From: Xenorhabdus cabanillasii
GTDB lineage: Bacteria > Pseudomonadota > Gammaproteobacteria > Enterobacterales > Enterobacteriaceae
NCBI RefSeq assembly: GCF_003386665.1
Contig: NZ_QTUB01000001.1
Coordinates: 3,348,001 to 3,412,000, forward strand
Length of the DNA: 64,000 nucleotides
Direction of reading: 5' to 3'
Shown here: positions 53,367 to 63,894 of the stretch, one piece after another
Numbering within the stretch: position 1 is the first letter of the stretch
How the letters are laid out: each line of letters begins with the position of its first letter
The notes under the pieces: model-generated
Databases searched by the model: none
Told to the model about the DNA's origin: nothing
What the model saw: only the letters and a program-made list of their open reading frames with translations
Translations under genes and position numbers: made by a program

Positions 53367-54154
53367 GAGATTTTCTCCCGATCATTCAACGCATCAGCAA
53401 GGTGTTCGACAAACATCTGCCGAATCATCGGGTTTTCTCCCAATCCCTGTAGCTTGGGGATTGCGGTTATTCCTGCCCGCTCTAACTGTGATTTCCAGGA
53501 ATCTTCTTCATCTGAAGCCATATCATTGATGGCATGATCTCCTGCCACCAGCATCAATGGCATCAAATAAACCTTACGGATTTTTTGCGCTTTTAATCCT
53601 TTTATGACCAAAGGAAGTTCGGGATAGCTTTCAACCGCGCCTACCCGCGCCGGAAAATGGTAATGGTTCATCAGGTGATCAAGACAGGCATAGGCAGAAA
53701 AAGCGTGGTGCGCTGTACCGTGTCCCATAAAGACGACACATTCATTCGTTGCCAGTAAAGGAAGCTGATGGCGCAGTGCCTGCATTAATTGCAGGTAGTC
53801 ATCAAAATGGCTGAGTAACGGTGTACCCAACACCAGGCGCTTAAAACGAGGGCGAAATTTTTCAACTTCACGCAGTACTTTTTCATACTCATCGCCATTA
53901 ATGATATGCAGGCATTGAACGGCAACATCGTTATAACCTGCGTGATGCAATCTGGTCAGCGCATCATGGGGAGTATCAATATAAATGCTATCGCGCTGGC
54001 GCAATTTTCGAATGATCATGCCAGAAGTAAATGCCCGAAATAGATCCCTGTCTGGAAACACTGATGCCAACTGTTGCTCACAGGCTTCAATGTTGTTTTT
54101 CAATGTTTCGGGATAACTGGTTCCGAAACTTATCACCAATAATGCCTTTTTCAT
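53363..54154 (-). CDS. cbiK: Sirohydrochlorin cobaltochelatase
   Basis: A 263-residue class II chelatase. LLVISFGTSYPETLKNNIEA opens the fold. Metal and substrate histidines are in VFMGHGTAHHAF and MLVAGDHAINDMASDE. It inserts Co2+ into sirohydrochlorin, the step that marks the anaerobic (early cobalt) route. Confidence 0.95.
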   Translation of the reverse strand: MKKALLVISFGTSYPETLKNNIEACEQQLASVFPDRDLFRAFTSGMIIRKLRQRDSIYIDTPHDALTRLHHAGYNDVAVQCLHIINGDEYEKVLREVEKFRPRFKRLVLGTPLLSHFDDYLQLMQALRHQLPLLATNECVVFMGHGTAHHAFSAYACLDHLMNHYHFPARVGAVESYPELPLVIKGLKAQKIRKVYLMPLMLVAGDHAINDMASDEEDSWKSQLERAGITAIPKLQGLGENPMIRQMFVEHLADALNDREKIS

Positions 54155-54193
54155 TTCGCTTTTCCTTATTGGTTTATTTACACATAGGTCTAC

Positions 54194-54979
54194 TTACATG
54201 GGAAAATTCGCCAATAATTGCCCCATCTCTTCCAATCCATTGACCTGCGTGATCCCCTCACCTGCAAATTGCTGCTTTGGACGACAGAGCACAATGCAGG
54301 GCAGCCCAAGAGAAAGACATGGCTCCACTTTCTCCATGAAACCACCCTGATCACCAGACTCTTTGGTTATCACAACCTCCGCCTGACAAAATTGGTAAAA
54401 TGACCGGTTAAAATCAGCACTGAATGGGCCTTTCAGGGCAAAGATCTGATCAACCGATAAGCCACAAGATTCGCACATTGCCAAAACGTCTGCTGTCGGC
54501 AAGACACGGGCCAGCACCGTTTTTCCTTTCAGGTGAGACAAATAATCAGCCAATTGTTTACTGCCCGTTGTCAGCAAAATACGCGTTCCCAAATTGACTG
54601 CTACTTCACATGCCTGCTCAATAGTTGCCACTTTATAGATGAGAGGATGTTCAACAGCATCAATATCACTAGGGCGGATATAACGAATAAGAGGGAGCTC
54701 CAATTTTTGGCAGGCGCTGACAATGTTTTGACTTAATCGTTCGGCGTAAGGATGGGACGCATCAATGACCATTTTTATCCCGCGCTGTTGCAGATACTCA
54801 GCCATAACTTCGGTTTCCATCCTGCCGGTAACAATTTCACCACTAATCCCCGTCGCCTGCTGTGCCCCGGCGGGTGTGGCCACCGACAGGCAATAATCTA
54901 TGCCGGCAGTATCCATCATCAGGCAAATCTGGCGGGCATCGCTTGTGCCGCCAAAAATTTGGATCAGTGGCCGTTTCAT
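54194..54979 (-). CDS. cbiJ: Cobalt-precorrin-6A reductase
   Basis: A 261-residue reductase of the CobK/CbiJ family. IQIFGGTSDARQICLMM is the nucleotide-binding N terminus and MVIDASHPYAERLSQNIV is the family signature. Four-base overlap with cbiH. Confidence 0.94.
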   Translation of the reverse strand: MKRPLIQIFGGTSDARQICLMMDTAGIDYCLSVATPAGAQQATGISGEIVTGRMETEVMAEYLQQRGIKMVIDASHPYAERLSQNIVSACQKLELPLIRYIRPSDIDAVEHPLIYKVATIEQACEVAVNLGTRILLTTGSKQLADYLSHLKGKTVLARVLPTADVLAMCESCGLSVDQIFALKGPFSADFNRSFYQFCQAEVVITKESGDQGGFMEKVEPCLSLGLPCIVLCRPKQQFAGEGITQVNGLEEMGQLLANFPM

Positions 54980-55701
54980 AACTTGTACCCTCTCGGCGTG
55001 ATCATCAGCCCATCACGTATATAAGTTGACTGATTGCCCACTATCACCAGACTGCGCATATCAACACGGGTAAAATCCATTGAACCAAAAGTTGTCAGCC
55101 ACTTATCTTCATGTTTGCGTCCTGCCGCTTTCACCACACCCACGGGGGTTTCCGCCGATTTCCACGGAGCCATCATAGAAAATGCCCGTGCCAGATGTTC
55201 TTCCCGCCCACGGCTGCGCGGATTATAAAAACAGACTACAAAATCAGCTTCTGCCGCAGCCCTTACCCGTTTCTCAATCAATTCCCACGGTGTCAGCAGA
55301 TCGCTCAGGCTGATATGACAAAAGTCATGCATCAGCGGCGCGCCGAGCAAAGCAGCGCAAGCTGTACTTGCCGTCACGCCTGCTACCAGTCTGACTTCGA
55401 CATTGCGCTTTTGCTGGCTGACCAACTCCAGAATCAAACCAGCCATGCCATAAATACCCGCATCACCGCTACAAACCACCGCCACATTTTTGCCCTGTTC
55501 GGCCAGCTCAATGGCTGTCTGACAGCGTTCAATCTCTTTGCACATGCCAGTTTTGATAATTTCTTTATCGCCTACCAGTGGCTTCACCAAATGGGTGTAG
55601 GTTTTGTAACCGACCACGATATCAGCCGCTTTCAATGCAGCAATTGCTTCCTGCGTCATCATGGCTTCGCTGCCGGGACCAATTCCAATGACAGTTAACA
55701 T
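54976..55701 (-). CDS. cbiH: Cobalt-precorrin-3B C17-methyltransferase
   Basis: A 241-residue SAM methyltransferase. GIGPGSEAMMTQEAIAAL, VVCSGDAGIYGMAGL and CFYNPRSRGREEHL are CbiH/CobJ motifs. It performs methylation with ring contraction. Overlaps cbiG by seven bases. Confidence 0.95.
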   Translation of the reverse strand: MLTVIGIGPGSEAMMTQEAIAALKAADIVVGYKTYTHLVKPLVGDKEIIKTGMCKEIERCQTAIELAEQGKNVAVVCSGDAGIYGMAGLILELVSQQKRNVEVRLVAGVTASTACAALLGAPLMHDFCHISLSDLLTPWELIEKRVRAAAEADFVVCFYNPRSRGREEHLARAFSMMAPWKSAETPVGVVKAAGRKHEDKWLTTFGSMDFTRVDMRSLVIVGNQSTYIRDGLMITPRGYKL

Positions 55702-56846
55702 AGATGCAATACTCCTAATGTGATGGTGACGCCCTGCTCACGCAGGGTATGACCAACCAGATGCCCCTGGCTCATTAACCAGGCCACAGGTTGGGAGACA
55801 CAGCCTATGCCCACCGTTTTGCGGACAAACTCAGAAACCGGGAATGCTTGTTCACACTCGGCAAGCTGATTAACAGAGAAGGTCTGGAATGGAATTTGAC
55901 GCTCCTGGGTCAATTGGATGAGCGCAGGTTCGTTTTTTTTCAGTTCGATACTGCCGACGGCTTTTAACGCCAAAGGTTCAAGGTTATGTTCCAGCAGATG
56001 GCGTTCCAATAATTCGGTGAGCCGTTCAGCTTCAACTCCCCGCCGGCAACCCATTCCTGCAACGATACGGCGGGGGATTAATTTAAAAGTGGGGATTGCC
56101 AGCGCCAGATTTGTCCGTTCATAACTGACGTATACCAGAGCATCCAGTTCCGGCCGATCTTCCAGAGTGTCAACCGGAATGAACCCGCGTGTGTCATAGC
56201 GTTTTTTTTCATTCTGCAAATTCGGATGCCACCAAATTCCTACCCGTTTACCATTGACCAGCATTTGATTAACGGTTTTGACGTTGGCACGGAAATTCTC
56301 CATTTTTCCATCAATTTGTTGCGATAACAGATCCAGTGCCGCGACCTGATTGACATCTGTTGCAGTGGTAATCACCGCCTGACCATCAAGAATATCTGCA
56401 ATCTGTTGCGCCAGTTTATTCGCGCCTCCCATATGCCCCGATAATAAACTGATGGCAAACTGCCCTTTTTCATCCAGCACGACAACTGCCGGATCGGTCA
56501 TTTTATCCTTGAGTAAGGGAGCGATAACCCGAATAGCGATCCCCGTCGCACCAATCATGATCAACGCTTCATATTGAGTGAAGACTTTGCGTACCGTATT
56601 GGCAAAACCGCCGTCAAACGCCATGAATCTGCCATCTGTATTTACCAGTTCAGGGGAAGTGAAACAATCCATTGCTAAATAGGATTGCAGACGACGAGCT
56701 AACGCGATGCCACCTTCTGTCAGGCAAAACAAGGCATATTCTTTGTCAGATGACCCGGAGTTAATTGTCATCTTATTAGGCGCTATTACGTCTGCGTCAA
56801 ATGCTATTGCATTATCTGTCATTGTGTCAGGCGCTACGGTATTCAT
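55695..56846 (-). CDS. cbiG: Cobalt-precorrin-5A hydrolase
   Basis: A 383-residue protein; start at 56846 with GAGG upstream, overlapping cbiF. The central [17 protein letters not shown] and [18 protein letters not shown] and the C-terminal [13 protein letters not shown] with [12 protein letters not shown] are CbiG marks. It opens the delta-lactone and releases acetaldehyde. Confidence 0.94.
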   Translation of the reverse strand: MNTVAPDTMTDNAIAFDADVIAPNKMTINSGSSDKEYALFCLTEGGIALARRLQSYLAMDCFTSPELVNTDGRFMAFDGGFANTVRKVFTQYEALIMIGATGIAIRVIAPLLKDKMTDPAVVVLDEKGQFAISLLSGHMGGANKLAQQIADILDGQAVITTATDVNQVAALDLLSQQIDGKMENFRANVKTVNQMLVNGKRVGIWWHPNLQNEKKRYDTRGFIPVDTLEDRPELDALVYVSYERTNLALAIPTFKLIPRRIVAGMGCRRGVEAERLTELLERHLLEHNLEPLALKAVGSIELKKNEPALIQLTQERQIPFQTFSVNQLAECEQAFPVSEFVRKTVGIGCVSQPVAWLMSQGHLVGHTLREQGVTITLGVLHLC

Positions 56847-57645
56847 GGCTGAACCTCGCATCGTACAGTTTCGAATAGTGATACTCTTCTCCAAGAAAAG
56901 CCCCCACCAGAATCAAGGCCGTTTTACGAATGCCGGCGCTGCGTACCTGTTCAGCTATTGTCTCCAATGTCCCACGCACAATCTGACAGTCTGGCCAGGT
57001 TGCTTTGTAAACCACGGCAACCGGGGTTTCCTGCCCATATCCCCCCTGAATCAATCGCGCAACAACCCTGGTAATGTTCTGTACCGAAAGGAAGATCGCC
57101 ATTGAAGTCTGATGAGCAGCAAAGGATTCCAGCGTTTCCCGTGGCGGCATCGGGGTTCTGCCTTCCATCCGGGTAATAATCAAACTTTGTGCGACTTCGG
57201 GCACGGTGTATTCCACTCCCAATTGGGCAGCAGCGCCAAGAAATGAACTCACGCCAGGCACAGAGACAAAACCAATAGCGTGATTTGCCAGTTCTTCAGC
57301 CTGTTCACGGATGGAACCAAACAGCGACAAATCTCCCGTTTGCAGGCGAACCACTAATTTGCCCGCTTTCACACCATTCACCATTAATTCCGTGATTTCC
57401 GGTAACGTCAGTTTTGCGCTGTCATGACATTCGGCATCTGCCCGGCAATACTCCAGTAATTCCCGATTGATCAGCGAACCGGCATAAATCACTACGTGAG
57501 CCTGACGTAATAATTGATAGCCTTTTAAAGTAATCAGACTCTTATCTCCCGGCCCTGCACCAACAAACCAGACTTTTTCAGTATCAAAACTGACGCTATC
57601 CATATTTTCAGGATTGAGGCATTCAGAATTAATGTATTCAGGCAT
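56827..57645 (-). CDS. cbiF: Cobalt-precorrin-4 C11-methyltransferase
   Basis: A 272-residue SAM methyltransferase. Start at 57645 chosen for AGGAG upstream; it overlaps cbiT by eight bases. Motifs: [37 protein letters not shown] and [15 protein letters not shown]. Confidence 0.95.
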   Translation of the reverse strand: MPEYINSECLNPENMDSVSFDTEKVWFVGAGPGDKSLITLKGYQLLRQAHVVIYAGSLINRELLEYCRADAECHDSAKLTLPEITELMVNGVKAGKLVVRLQTGDLSLFGSIREQAEELANHAIGFVSVPGVSSFLGAAAQLGVEYTVPEVAQSLIITRMEGRTPMPPRETLESFAAHQTSMAIFLSVQNITRVVARLIQGGYGQETPVAVVYKATWPDCQIVRGTLETIAEQVRSAGIRKTALILVGAFLGEEYHYSKLYDARFSHEYRSA

Positions 57646-58222
57646 CGTCCTGCTCCTCTTGCACAAAATCTTTCTGACAGGACAACAAATAAGTGGGATT
57701 GTTAGGTTTGAAATAATGTCCTTGCCCTAATGCCGTCAGTTCTCCCACCTGAATTTCACGTCCATCTAGCGCTGTTACCCGACAAGATTTCAGATGCGAC
57801 AATGCTTGCGTGAAGTTTTCCAGCAGGATAAAAGTCATTACCAAACGTCCACCGGAATTCAGGTGCAATAACGCCCAATCAATGATTTCGGTCAGATGAC
57901 CGCCCGTTCCGCCGATGAAGATAGCATCCGCAGTGTTTTCCAATGGCACAGGAGCAACCCCAGACTGGATGCGGATCCTATGGCAGCCAAAATGCTGAAT
58001 ATTTTCAGCAAGGAGTGACAGTGCATCTTCTTTGCGCTCAATGGCGAGGATATCCAATGCGGGATAACGCAGTGCCGCTTCAATACTGACACTGCCAGTA
58101 CCCGCACCAACATCGATAAAACGGAAGGCTTTTTCCAGCTCCAGTCGTTCTAACGCCAGCGTTCTAACGACTTCTTTGGTCATTGGGATACGATGACCGC
58201 GCAAAAACAGTTCATCTTTCAT
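57638..58222 (-). CDS. cbiT: Cobalt-precorrin-6B C15-methyltransferase (decarboxylating)
   Basis: A 194-residue class I SAM methyltransferase, N terminus [20 protein letters not shown] and motif [17 protein letters not shown]. The start overlaps cbiE by 11 bases; an ATG 12 bases earlier is also possible. Works with CbiE on cobalt-precorrin-7/6B. Confidence 0.94.
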   Translation of the reverse strand: MKDELFLRGHRIPMTKEVVRTLALERLELEKAFRFIDVGAGTGSVSIEAALRYPALDILAIERKEDALSLLAENIQHFGCHRIRIQSGVAPVPLENTADAIFIGGTGGHLTEIIDWALLHLNSGGRLVMTFILLENFTQALSHLKSCRVTALDGREIQVGELTALGQGHYFKPNNPTYLLSCQKDFVQEEQDDA

Positions 58223-58868
58223 CAGGATCACCATTCAGAATCACCACGACATTCAGACCATAATTAATGTCGCCGCGTTGCACGACTTCTTCTGCGGCCA
58301 GACAAATAATTTGCTCATGTTCATGGGATAAATTTTTACCAATCACCATGCGACGTTGTTGTCCTCGCGCCAGAATTTCTTGTGCAATCTGGCAGGGACC
58401 AATAATGTCATCCGTTACCATGGCGATTTTTTCGTGTTGCAGCAGCCAGTCAAAGTCCGGTTTGCGCCCGTGGCTACTGGTGAGATAAATGTCGTTCATA
58501 TCTAATAAAATCCGGGCGCACAAATATTGGATTGAGCTGATACCAGAGATAATGCGGATATTTTGTCTGCCCGCATTTTGCTCGCCGGTACGTGACCCAG
58601 AGAAATGTTCGGTAATTCGCTTACCAATGCCATAAAAGAGCGGATCGCCCGAAGCCAGCACAACAATTTGCCGATGCTGATTCCGTTCAAGCCACTGCAT
58701 TAATCCATCCACATCAGCATTCACACGGCGGGTTTCCCCATCAAAATATGGAAATTCATCAAGATGGCGTTTTCCTCCGACCAGGATTTCTGCCTGCCTG
58801 ATGGCATCTAACGCAGCTAACGTTTGGTTTGCAGTGGCACCTGGACCAATACCCACAACAGTAATCAT
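58212..58868 (-). CDS. cbiE: Cobalt-precorrin-7 C5-methyltransferase
   Basis: A 218-residue SAM methyltransferase. Start at 58868 with GGAGG upstream, its ATG overlapping the cbiD stop. VVGIGPGATANQTLAALDAI, VLASGDPLFYGIGKRI and IISGISSIQYLCARI are the family motifs. In some bacteria CbiE and CbiT are one CobL protein; here they are separate. Confidence 0.94.
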   Translation of the reverse strand: MITVVGIGPGATANQTLAALDAIRQAEILVGGKRHLDEFPYFDGETRRVNADVDGLMQWLERNQHRQIVVLASGDPLFYGIGKRITEHFSGSRTGEQNAGRQNIRIISGISSIQYLCARILLDMNDIYLTSSHGRKPDFDWLLQHEKIAMVTDDIIGPCQIAQEILARGQQRRMVIGKNLSHEHEQIICLAAEEVVQRGDINYGLNVVVILNGDPDER

Positions 58869-60043
58869 CAGCAACCCTCCATAAAATCTTTCACTATCTC
58901 AGCTACAGGCCTGTTGCAGCCCAACACCTGGTTATCAAACGAGAACAGAATGGCGTCGCACTGCGGCTTGCCTTTGGCGAAACGCAACATTTGGTCGATA
59001 CGCCCGCAGATTTTCCGGGCAATTTGTTGATGCACAGCCTGCCAGCCCTGCTCTGCAATCAGCTCAATAGCTGCTTCGGTGGTATCACATTGATCTACTG
59101 CCTGAATCAGTTCGAATGGTGCTCCCATCAAGGCCAGATTAGCGATCAGCGTTTCCATACGGCCATCTGCAATATGGCTGTGGGTATGAAAAATACCGGC
59201 GGCAATTTTCACCAACTTGCCGACATGCCCTGCCAGCATCACATGGCGAAACTCCAGGCGCACCGCTTCTTGCAGCATATAACCGACAAAATTGCTCATC
59301 GTGACGACATAATTCGCATCAATGCCCAACTGCTGGCTGACAAAACGTTCACCGTGATTTCCCGGCACAAAAATAATGCGATCCAGCCCACTGGCACGTT
59401 TGGTCTCTAATTCCAGCGCCAGAGAACGTTTCCAGCTCTCTTCCGACATCGGCATCACAATGCCGGTTGTGCCGATAATCGAGATTCCGCCCTTAATGCC
59501 TAATCTGTCGTTATAGGTTTGCTTTGCCCGTTCCTCACCCTCAGGGGCAAAGATGACGATATCCGCCCCGCGGTTCGGCCCGATCGCCTCCCGCACCCCC
59601 TCTTCAATGGTATGTCGTGGCGTTTTATTGATAGCCGCCCAACCAATAGGCAAACCCACTCCTGCCCGTGTTACTCTGCCGATACCTTCACCCCCATCCA
59701 GCGTGATCACGCCACTGTCATTCAGGGAAACACGGGCAAAAATCAACATGCCGTGGGTTGCATCCACATCATCGCCACCATCTTTGCGGATAGCGGCAAC
59801 CGCCTGCTGTCCTTCAATCAAAGGCTGCTCGACATTCAAGGCCAATGTGACACCAGAAGGCGTGACAATCGAAATCTGATGAATAATCTGCTGACGCAAA
59901 ATCATTAACGCAGCGACTCGTGCGGCGGCTGTGGCACAAGATCCCGTGGTGTAGCCCTTGCGATACTGTTTTCCTCTGTGCCAAACCGTTCCGAGGTTAT
60001 CGGCAGGTTTATCATCGTTCGATTTATCGCTGACTTCATTCAT
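58868..60043 (-). CDS. cbiD: Cobalt-precorrin-5B C1-methyltransferase
   Basis: A 391-residue protein with the family N-terminal motif [17 protein letters not shown] and conserved [17 protein letters not shown] and [10 protein letters not shown]. It methylates C1. The start overlaps cbiC by eight bases and has GGAGG inside the cbiC end. Confidence 0.95.
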   Translation of the reverse strand: MNEVSDKSNDDKPADNLGTVWHRGKQYRKGYTTGSCATAAARVAALMILRQQIIHQISIVTPSGVTLALNVEQPLIEGQQAVAAIRKDGGDDVDATHGMLIFARVSLNDSGVITLDGGEGIGRVTRAGVGLPIGWAAINKTPRHTIEEGVREAIGPNRGADIVIFAPEGEERAKQTYNDRLGIKGGISIIGTTGIVMPMSEESWKRSLALELETKRASGLDRIIFVPGNHGERFVSQQLGIDANYVVTMSNFVGYMLQEAVRLEFRHVMLAGHVGKLVKIAAGIFHTHSHIADGRMETLIANLALMGAPFELIQAVDQCDTTEAAIELIAEQGWQAVHQQIARKICGRIDQMLRFAKGKPQCDAILFSFDNQVLGCNRPVAEIVKDFMEGC

Positions 60044-60677
60044 GCCTTACCTCCGGCATCCGGTACAGAATGGCGTTGATAATGGCGGCGGCAATATTAC
60101 TGCCTCCCTTGCGACCTTTTGCAGCGATGCAATTTAATCCGCTATTGATAAGGGCATTTTTTGATTCTTCCGCGCCAACAAACCCAACGGGCACACCAAC
60201 AACAGCAATGGGCGTAACTCGATGTTCCATCAACCGAAACAGTGCCGTCGGGGCGTTGCCAAAGACAAAAATTTTCTCCCCCGGTTCTTGCAGGGCCAGA
60301 TCAACTGCCGCCATTGAACGGGTGATTTGCTGTTCTTTTGCCATTTGAATGGTGCGGGGATCACTGACATAACAACGGCATTCACTACCGTACTGAGCCA
60401 GCCGGGCTTTATTGATGCCAGATAACGCCATTGTCGTATCGGTATATAACGTACAGCCACGCAATATACCGTCACGAATAAGACGCAAAATATCGGGAGA
60501 AAAATAGAGAATATCCAGCCAGTCAAAATCAGCAGTGGTATGGATTACTCGTTTGATTACAGCTTCCTGATCTGCATCGACAAAGTGATAATCAGGACGC
60601 GACTCGACAATAAGCCGGCTGATGATATCAAAGCTATTTCGTTCAATCTGTTGGGGTTGTCGGATGTAATTGTTCAT
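60036..60677 (-). CDS. cbiC: Cobalt-precorrin-8 methylmutase
   Basis: A 213-residue isomerase. [13 protein letters not shown] and [13 protein letters not shown] hold the catalytic histidine, and [14 protein letters not shown] is conserved. It moves the methyl from C11 to C12 to make cobyrinate. Confidence 0.95.
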   Translation of the reverse strand: MNNYIRQPQQIERNSFDIISRLIVESRPDYHFVDADQEAVIKRVIHTTADFDWLDILYFSPDILRLIRDGILRGCTLYTDTTMALSGINKARLAQYGSECRCYVSDPRTIQMAKEQQITRSMAAVDLALQEPGEKIFVFGNAPTALFRLMEHRVTPIAVVGVPVGFVGAEESKNALINSGLNCIAAKGRKGGSNIAAAIINAILYRMPEVRHE

Positions 60678-60689
60678 GTTGCTCTCTCC

Positions 60690-61649
60690 TTATACCGTCA
60701 CACTGGCTAAACTATGCAGCAGCGCAAACAACAGGAGTGCCATTACTGATGCCACCATCATCATCTGAACAGACTGTGGAATATCGTCAGGAGTGACCTC
60801 GCGCCTTGCATCACCAATCCACGGCTTTTCGACAAGCTGATTAAAGTAAACACTCGGCCCGCCAAGACGGATGCCTAATGCCCCTGCCACAGTTGCTTCC
60901 GGCCAGCCACTATTGGGACTACTGTGCTGATAACGATCACGCCAACCGATATGCAGTGCCTGCCGGAAATCTAAACCCTGCCATTTCGCAGCCATCGCCA
61001 GCAGCAACCAGCCCAAACGGGCGGGCAGCCAATTCGCCACATCATCCATACGTGCCGAAAACATTCCCAGAGCCCGATAACGGGGCGTTTTATAGCCCAC
61101 CATTGAATCAAGGGTATTGATAGCCTTATAGGCCATAGCAAGTGGAGCTCCGCCGAGCATTAAGAAGAACAATGGTGCAATCACACCGTCCACGCTGTTT
61201 TCTGCTACAGTTTCAATCGCAGCACGGCTAATTTGTGGCGGTTGCAATTGGGAAGTGTCCCGGCCGACAATTTTTGCGAGCTGTTCACGGCTGGCACTCA
61301 AATTCCCCTGACACAAGGCCCGATAAACGGCATTGGCTGCATCACTCAGGCTGCGTGCTGCCAACACGGTATAAATCAGCCAAATTTCAGCTAACCATCC
61401 TAGCCAAAACGTCACACTATAGGCCAACTGCAAAACCCAATAACTCGCCAGCCAGACGCTCCCCACGACTAACAGCCATAACAGTACGCCACCCCATTTC
61501 AGGCCGGTTTCTGTCCGGCAAAACCGGCGAATAAATTGCTCAGTCTGATTGATAAGTTGCCCTATCCAGCGCACGGGATGCGGCCAGTGAGGAGGATCAC
61601 CCAATTTCATATCCAGAATAAAAGCGGCAAACCACAATAAAACTGTCAT
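60690..61649 (-). CDS. cbiB: Adenosylcobinamide-phosphate synthase
   Basis: A 319-residue membrane protein with at least four helices. DMKLGDPPHWPHPVRWIG and AIETVAENSVDGVIAPLFF are CbiB/CobD signatures. It attaches aminopropanol phosphate to adenosylcobyric acid. Overlaps cbiA by four bases. No cobD-type threonine-phosphate decarboxylase is in the window. Confidence 0.95.
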   Translation of the reverse strand: MTVLLWFAAFILDMKLGDPPHWPHPVRWIGQLINQTEQFIRRFCRTETGLKWGGVLLWLLVVGSVWLASYWVLQLAYSVTFWLGWLAEIWLIYTVLAARSLSDAANAVYRALCQGNLSASREQLAKIVGRDTSQLQPPQISRAAIETVAENSVDGVIAPLFFLMLGGAPLAMAYKAINTLDSMVGYKTPRYRALGMFSARMDDVANWLPARLGWLLLAMAAKWQGLDFRQALHIGWRDRYQHSSPNSGWPEATVAGALGIRLGGPSVYFNQLVEKPWIGDARREVTPDDIPQSVQMMMVASVMALLLFALLHSLASVTV

Positions 61650-63043
61650 AACAGCCTCCGTGCCATCATCAGCCAGCGATGGAGCAAATTAGGCCGTTGG
61701 GCAAAATGGATATGCAGATAACCCGCCAGTGTATTGCCGTTCTGGTAACCGCCCTGCCAGCTTTTCTGCGCTGCTTTTGATGTCCCTTTGATACATTGAA
61801 AAACAGGCGGCTGAGTCGTGATAAAATCCGAGTAATGGAATTCATGCCCTCGCAGCGTTTCTCTCTTTGCTACTAAAGGCGTATCACACATTGCGGTGGC
61901 TTCGCAGTAACCAAAACGTTTCAGGTGATCTCCCATCCGGCTTTCACCGGCAATCAAACCCACCATGTCATGCCGTACACCGTCTGTATCAATCAGGGCA
62001 TCACCGAGATACATCAGACCACCGCATTCCGCATAAATGGGAATGCCTTTTTGATGCGCCTGACGTAATGCGGTATGCATGGCGTAGTTGGAAGATAAAG
62101 TGCGGGCATAAATTTCAGGGTATCCTCCACCCAGATAGATCATCTGGCATTCAGGTAACTGGTGATCATGCAGAGGGCTGAAGCGTTTGATAGTCACGCC
62201 TGCTTTTTCCAATAACAGCAGGTTATCGGGATAATAGAAGTTGAATGCCTCATCTTCTGCCAGAGCCAGCGTCAAACCTTGTCCCATTGAGGGATCAACC
62301 AGAGAATCGATATTTCCTTTCGGCAAGGAAGACAGCCGGGTTAATGCCAGCAACTTATCCAAATCCACCGAGGCTTCAATCTGCTGAGCAAGACGAGACC
62401 AGCATTCTTCGTGCTGATTTTTGTCATCACACTGACCGTCTTGTTCTTGTGCAGGGATCAGCCCAAGATGGCGGGAAGGAAGGGTAATCTCTGGCATAAC
62501 AGGAAGCCGCCCCAAAACAGGAATACCGCAATAACCTTCAATTGCCTGTTTTAATAACTGGAAGTGGCTATCCCGATTGACGCGGTTGATCAGCACTCCC
62601 ACAATATTGACCGTCGGGTCGAACTGCTGAAACCCCATCACTGTAGCGGCAATTGAGGTAGAAACCGCTTTACCATCCACCAATAAAATCACCGGACAGT
62701 TAAGTTGTTTTGCCATCGCCGCACTACTGCAATAATTGGGGTCTGTACCATAGCCATCGTATAACCCCATGACTCCTTCAATAACCGCAACATCTTTATC
62801 GGCCATAGCCTGGCTAAACAAACCATTCAGGATAGATTCGGGAAGCATAAAAGCATCAAGATTACGCGAAATGATTCCTGTCACGGCGCGATGCCAGCCA
62901 CCGTCCAGATAGTCAGGCCCGATTTTGAACGGCTGTACCCGCAGTGAACGGTCCATCAAAGCGCGCATGATGCCCAACGTAACGGTTGTTTTACCACATC
63001 CGCTACCTGTACCGGCGATGACAAAAGCATATTTCTGTTGCAT
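61646..63043 (-). CDS. cbiA: Cobyrinate a,c-diamide synthase
   Basis: A 465-residue amidotransferase; start at 63043 is favoured over an ATG 18 bases earlier because GGGGTAAG precedes it. P-loop AGTGSGCGKTTVTLG, DYLDGGWH and glutaminase motif YAECGGLMYLG. It amidates a and c side chains. First gene of the long cbi operon. Confidence 0.95.
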   Translation of the reverse strand: MQQKYAFVIAGTGSGCGKTTVTLGIMRALMDRSLRVQPFKIGPDYLDGGWHRAVTGIISRNLDAFMLPESILNGLFSQAMADKDVAVIEGVMGLYDGYGTDPNYCSSAAMAKQLNCPVILLVDGKAVSTSIAATVMGFQQFDPTVNIVGVLINRVNRDSHFQLLKQAIEGYCGIPVLGRLPVMPEITLPSRHLGLIPAQEQDGQCDDKNQHEECWSRLAQQIEASVDLDKLLALTRLSSLPKGNIDSLVDPSMGQGLTLALAEDEAFNFYYPDNLLLLEKAGVTIKRFSPLHDHQLPECQMIYLGGGYPEIYARTLSSNYAMHTALRQAHQKGIPIYAECGGLMYLGDALIDTDGVRHDMVGLIAGESRMGDHLKRFGYCEATAMCDTPLVAKRETLRGHEFHYSDFITTQPPVFQCIKGTSKAAQKSWQGGYQNGNTLAGYLHIHFAQRPNLLHRWLMMARRLL

Positions 63044-63101
63044 GTGCTTACCCCAAAACATTTAAATCCTGTATTGGTGTTAAAACCGGACTTATTTTTA
63101 A

Positions 63102-63153
63102 GTCGGCATCGTTTTTAATGTCGGTATAGCTTTTAAGTTGGTATTGGTTTTAA
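63102..63153. repeat. Three 17-18 bp direct repeats in the cbiA leader
   Basis: Units at 63102-63119, 63120-63136 and 63137-63153 share GT(C/T)GG(C/T)AT-N3-TTTTAA on the plus strand. Looser copies may lie on the left (around 63070-63100). They are 60-110 bases upstream of the cbiA start, where an activator could bind or where the leader RNA could fold. Confidence 0.6.
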
Positions 63154-63660
63154 AATCGCATGAGTATTAGGATCCTCAATTAATATTCTCAATCATTGAT
63201 ATGTATCAAACAAAAGGTTTTTAATTCACTTTTGACAGAACAATTAATATTCTATGAACAGTCTGAAAATCAACAACTCATTCCAATCTGGATAAATAAG
63301 CCATGCAATAACGCCATGATTAAAAAACAAGTTTCATGCAACAATACAACAGGAAAATAAATTTATTTTCAAAATACACATTTTTTACCTTTATAAAAAC
63401 ACTCTTTATTACTTTTGTGATCTTGTTCATGAATACTCGTTTTTAAAAACTATTTTTGGTTCAGATAAAATAAAAAATAATACATAACAATAAGTAAAAA
63501 GACAAACAAAAGATCATAATATATTGAATTTAATGATATTTATTTTAAATTCAAAAAAATACAATTCATTAATATAATAAAATTATTTTTATATGGGTAA
63601 ATATTTTCAATAGATAACCAATTTCAACTTGAAAATTATTCATACTTAAAAATAAGAATA

Positions 63661-63674
63661 TTGATATAAATCAA
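63661..63674. promoter_or_regulatory. Consensus FNR box
   Basis: TTGAT-ATAA-ATCAA, an exact match to TTGAT-N4-ATCAA. It lies 220 bases before cobA and ~620 before cbiA. Fits oxygen control of anaerobic cobalamin synthesis. A partial second site (TTGATATAATAATGATG) follows at ~63691. Confidence 0.7.
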
Positions 63675-63894
63675 ATTTACCTATCTCCTGTTGATATAAT
63701 AATGATGAAAAAATTAAAACAGACATAGCAAACTTTTTAAGAACAAGAAAAGACCATCAATAAAATAATAAACAAAAAACACAGGTAAGAATAAAGTAAC
63801 CTTTTTAAAAATATAAAGCACAACCTCACTGTTTTGATGAAAAATATATTTTTTTCTTTGATTATTTAGATTTTAAATTCATAGAGGTAATCCA

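Larger units (their letters stand above)
63044..63894. promoter_or_regulatory. Divergent control region cbiA/cobA
   Basis: About 850 bases of AT-rich DNA between leftward cbiA and rightward cobA. It contains 17-bp direct repeats near cbiA (63102-63153) and an exact FNR box (63661-63674). I searched by eye for the cobalamin riboswitch box (GCCACTG and the B12 box) on both strands and did not find it. No gene seen. Confidence 0.6.
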
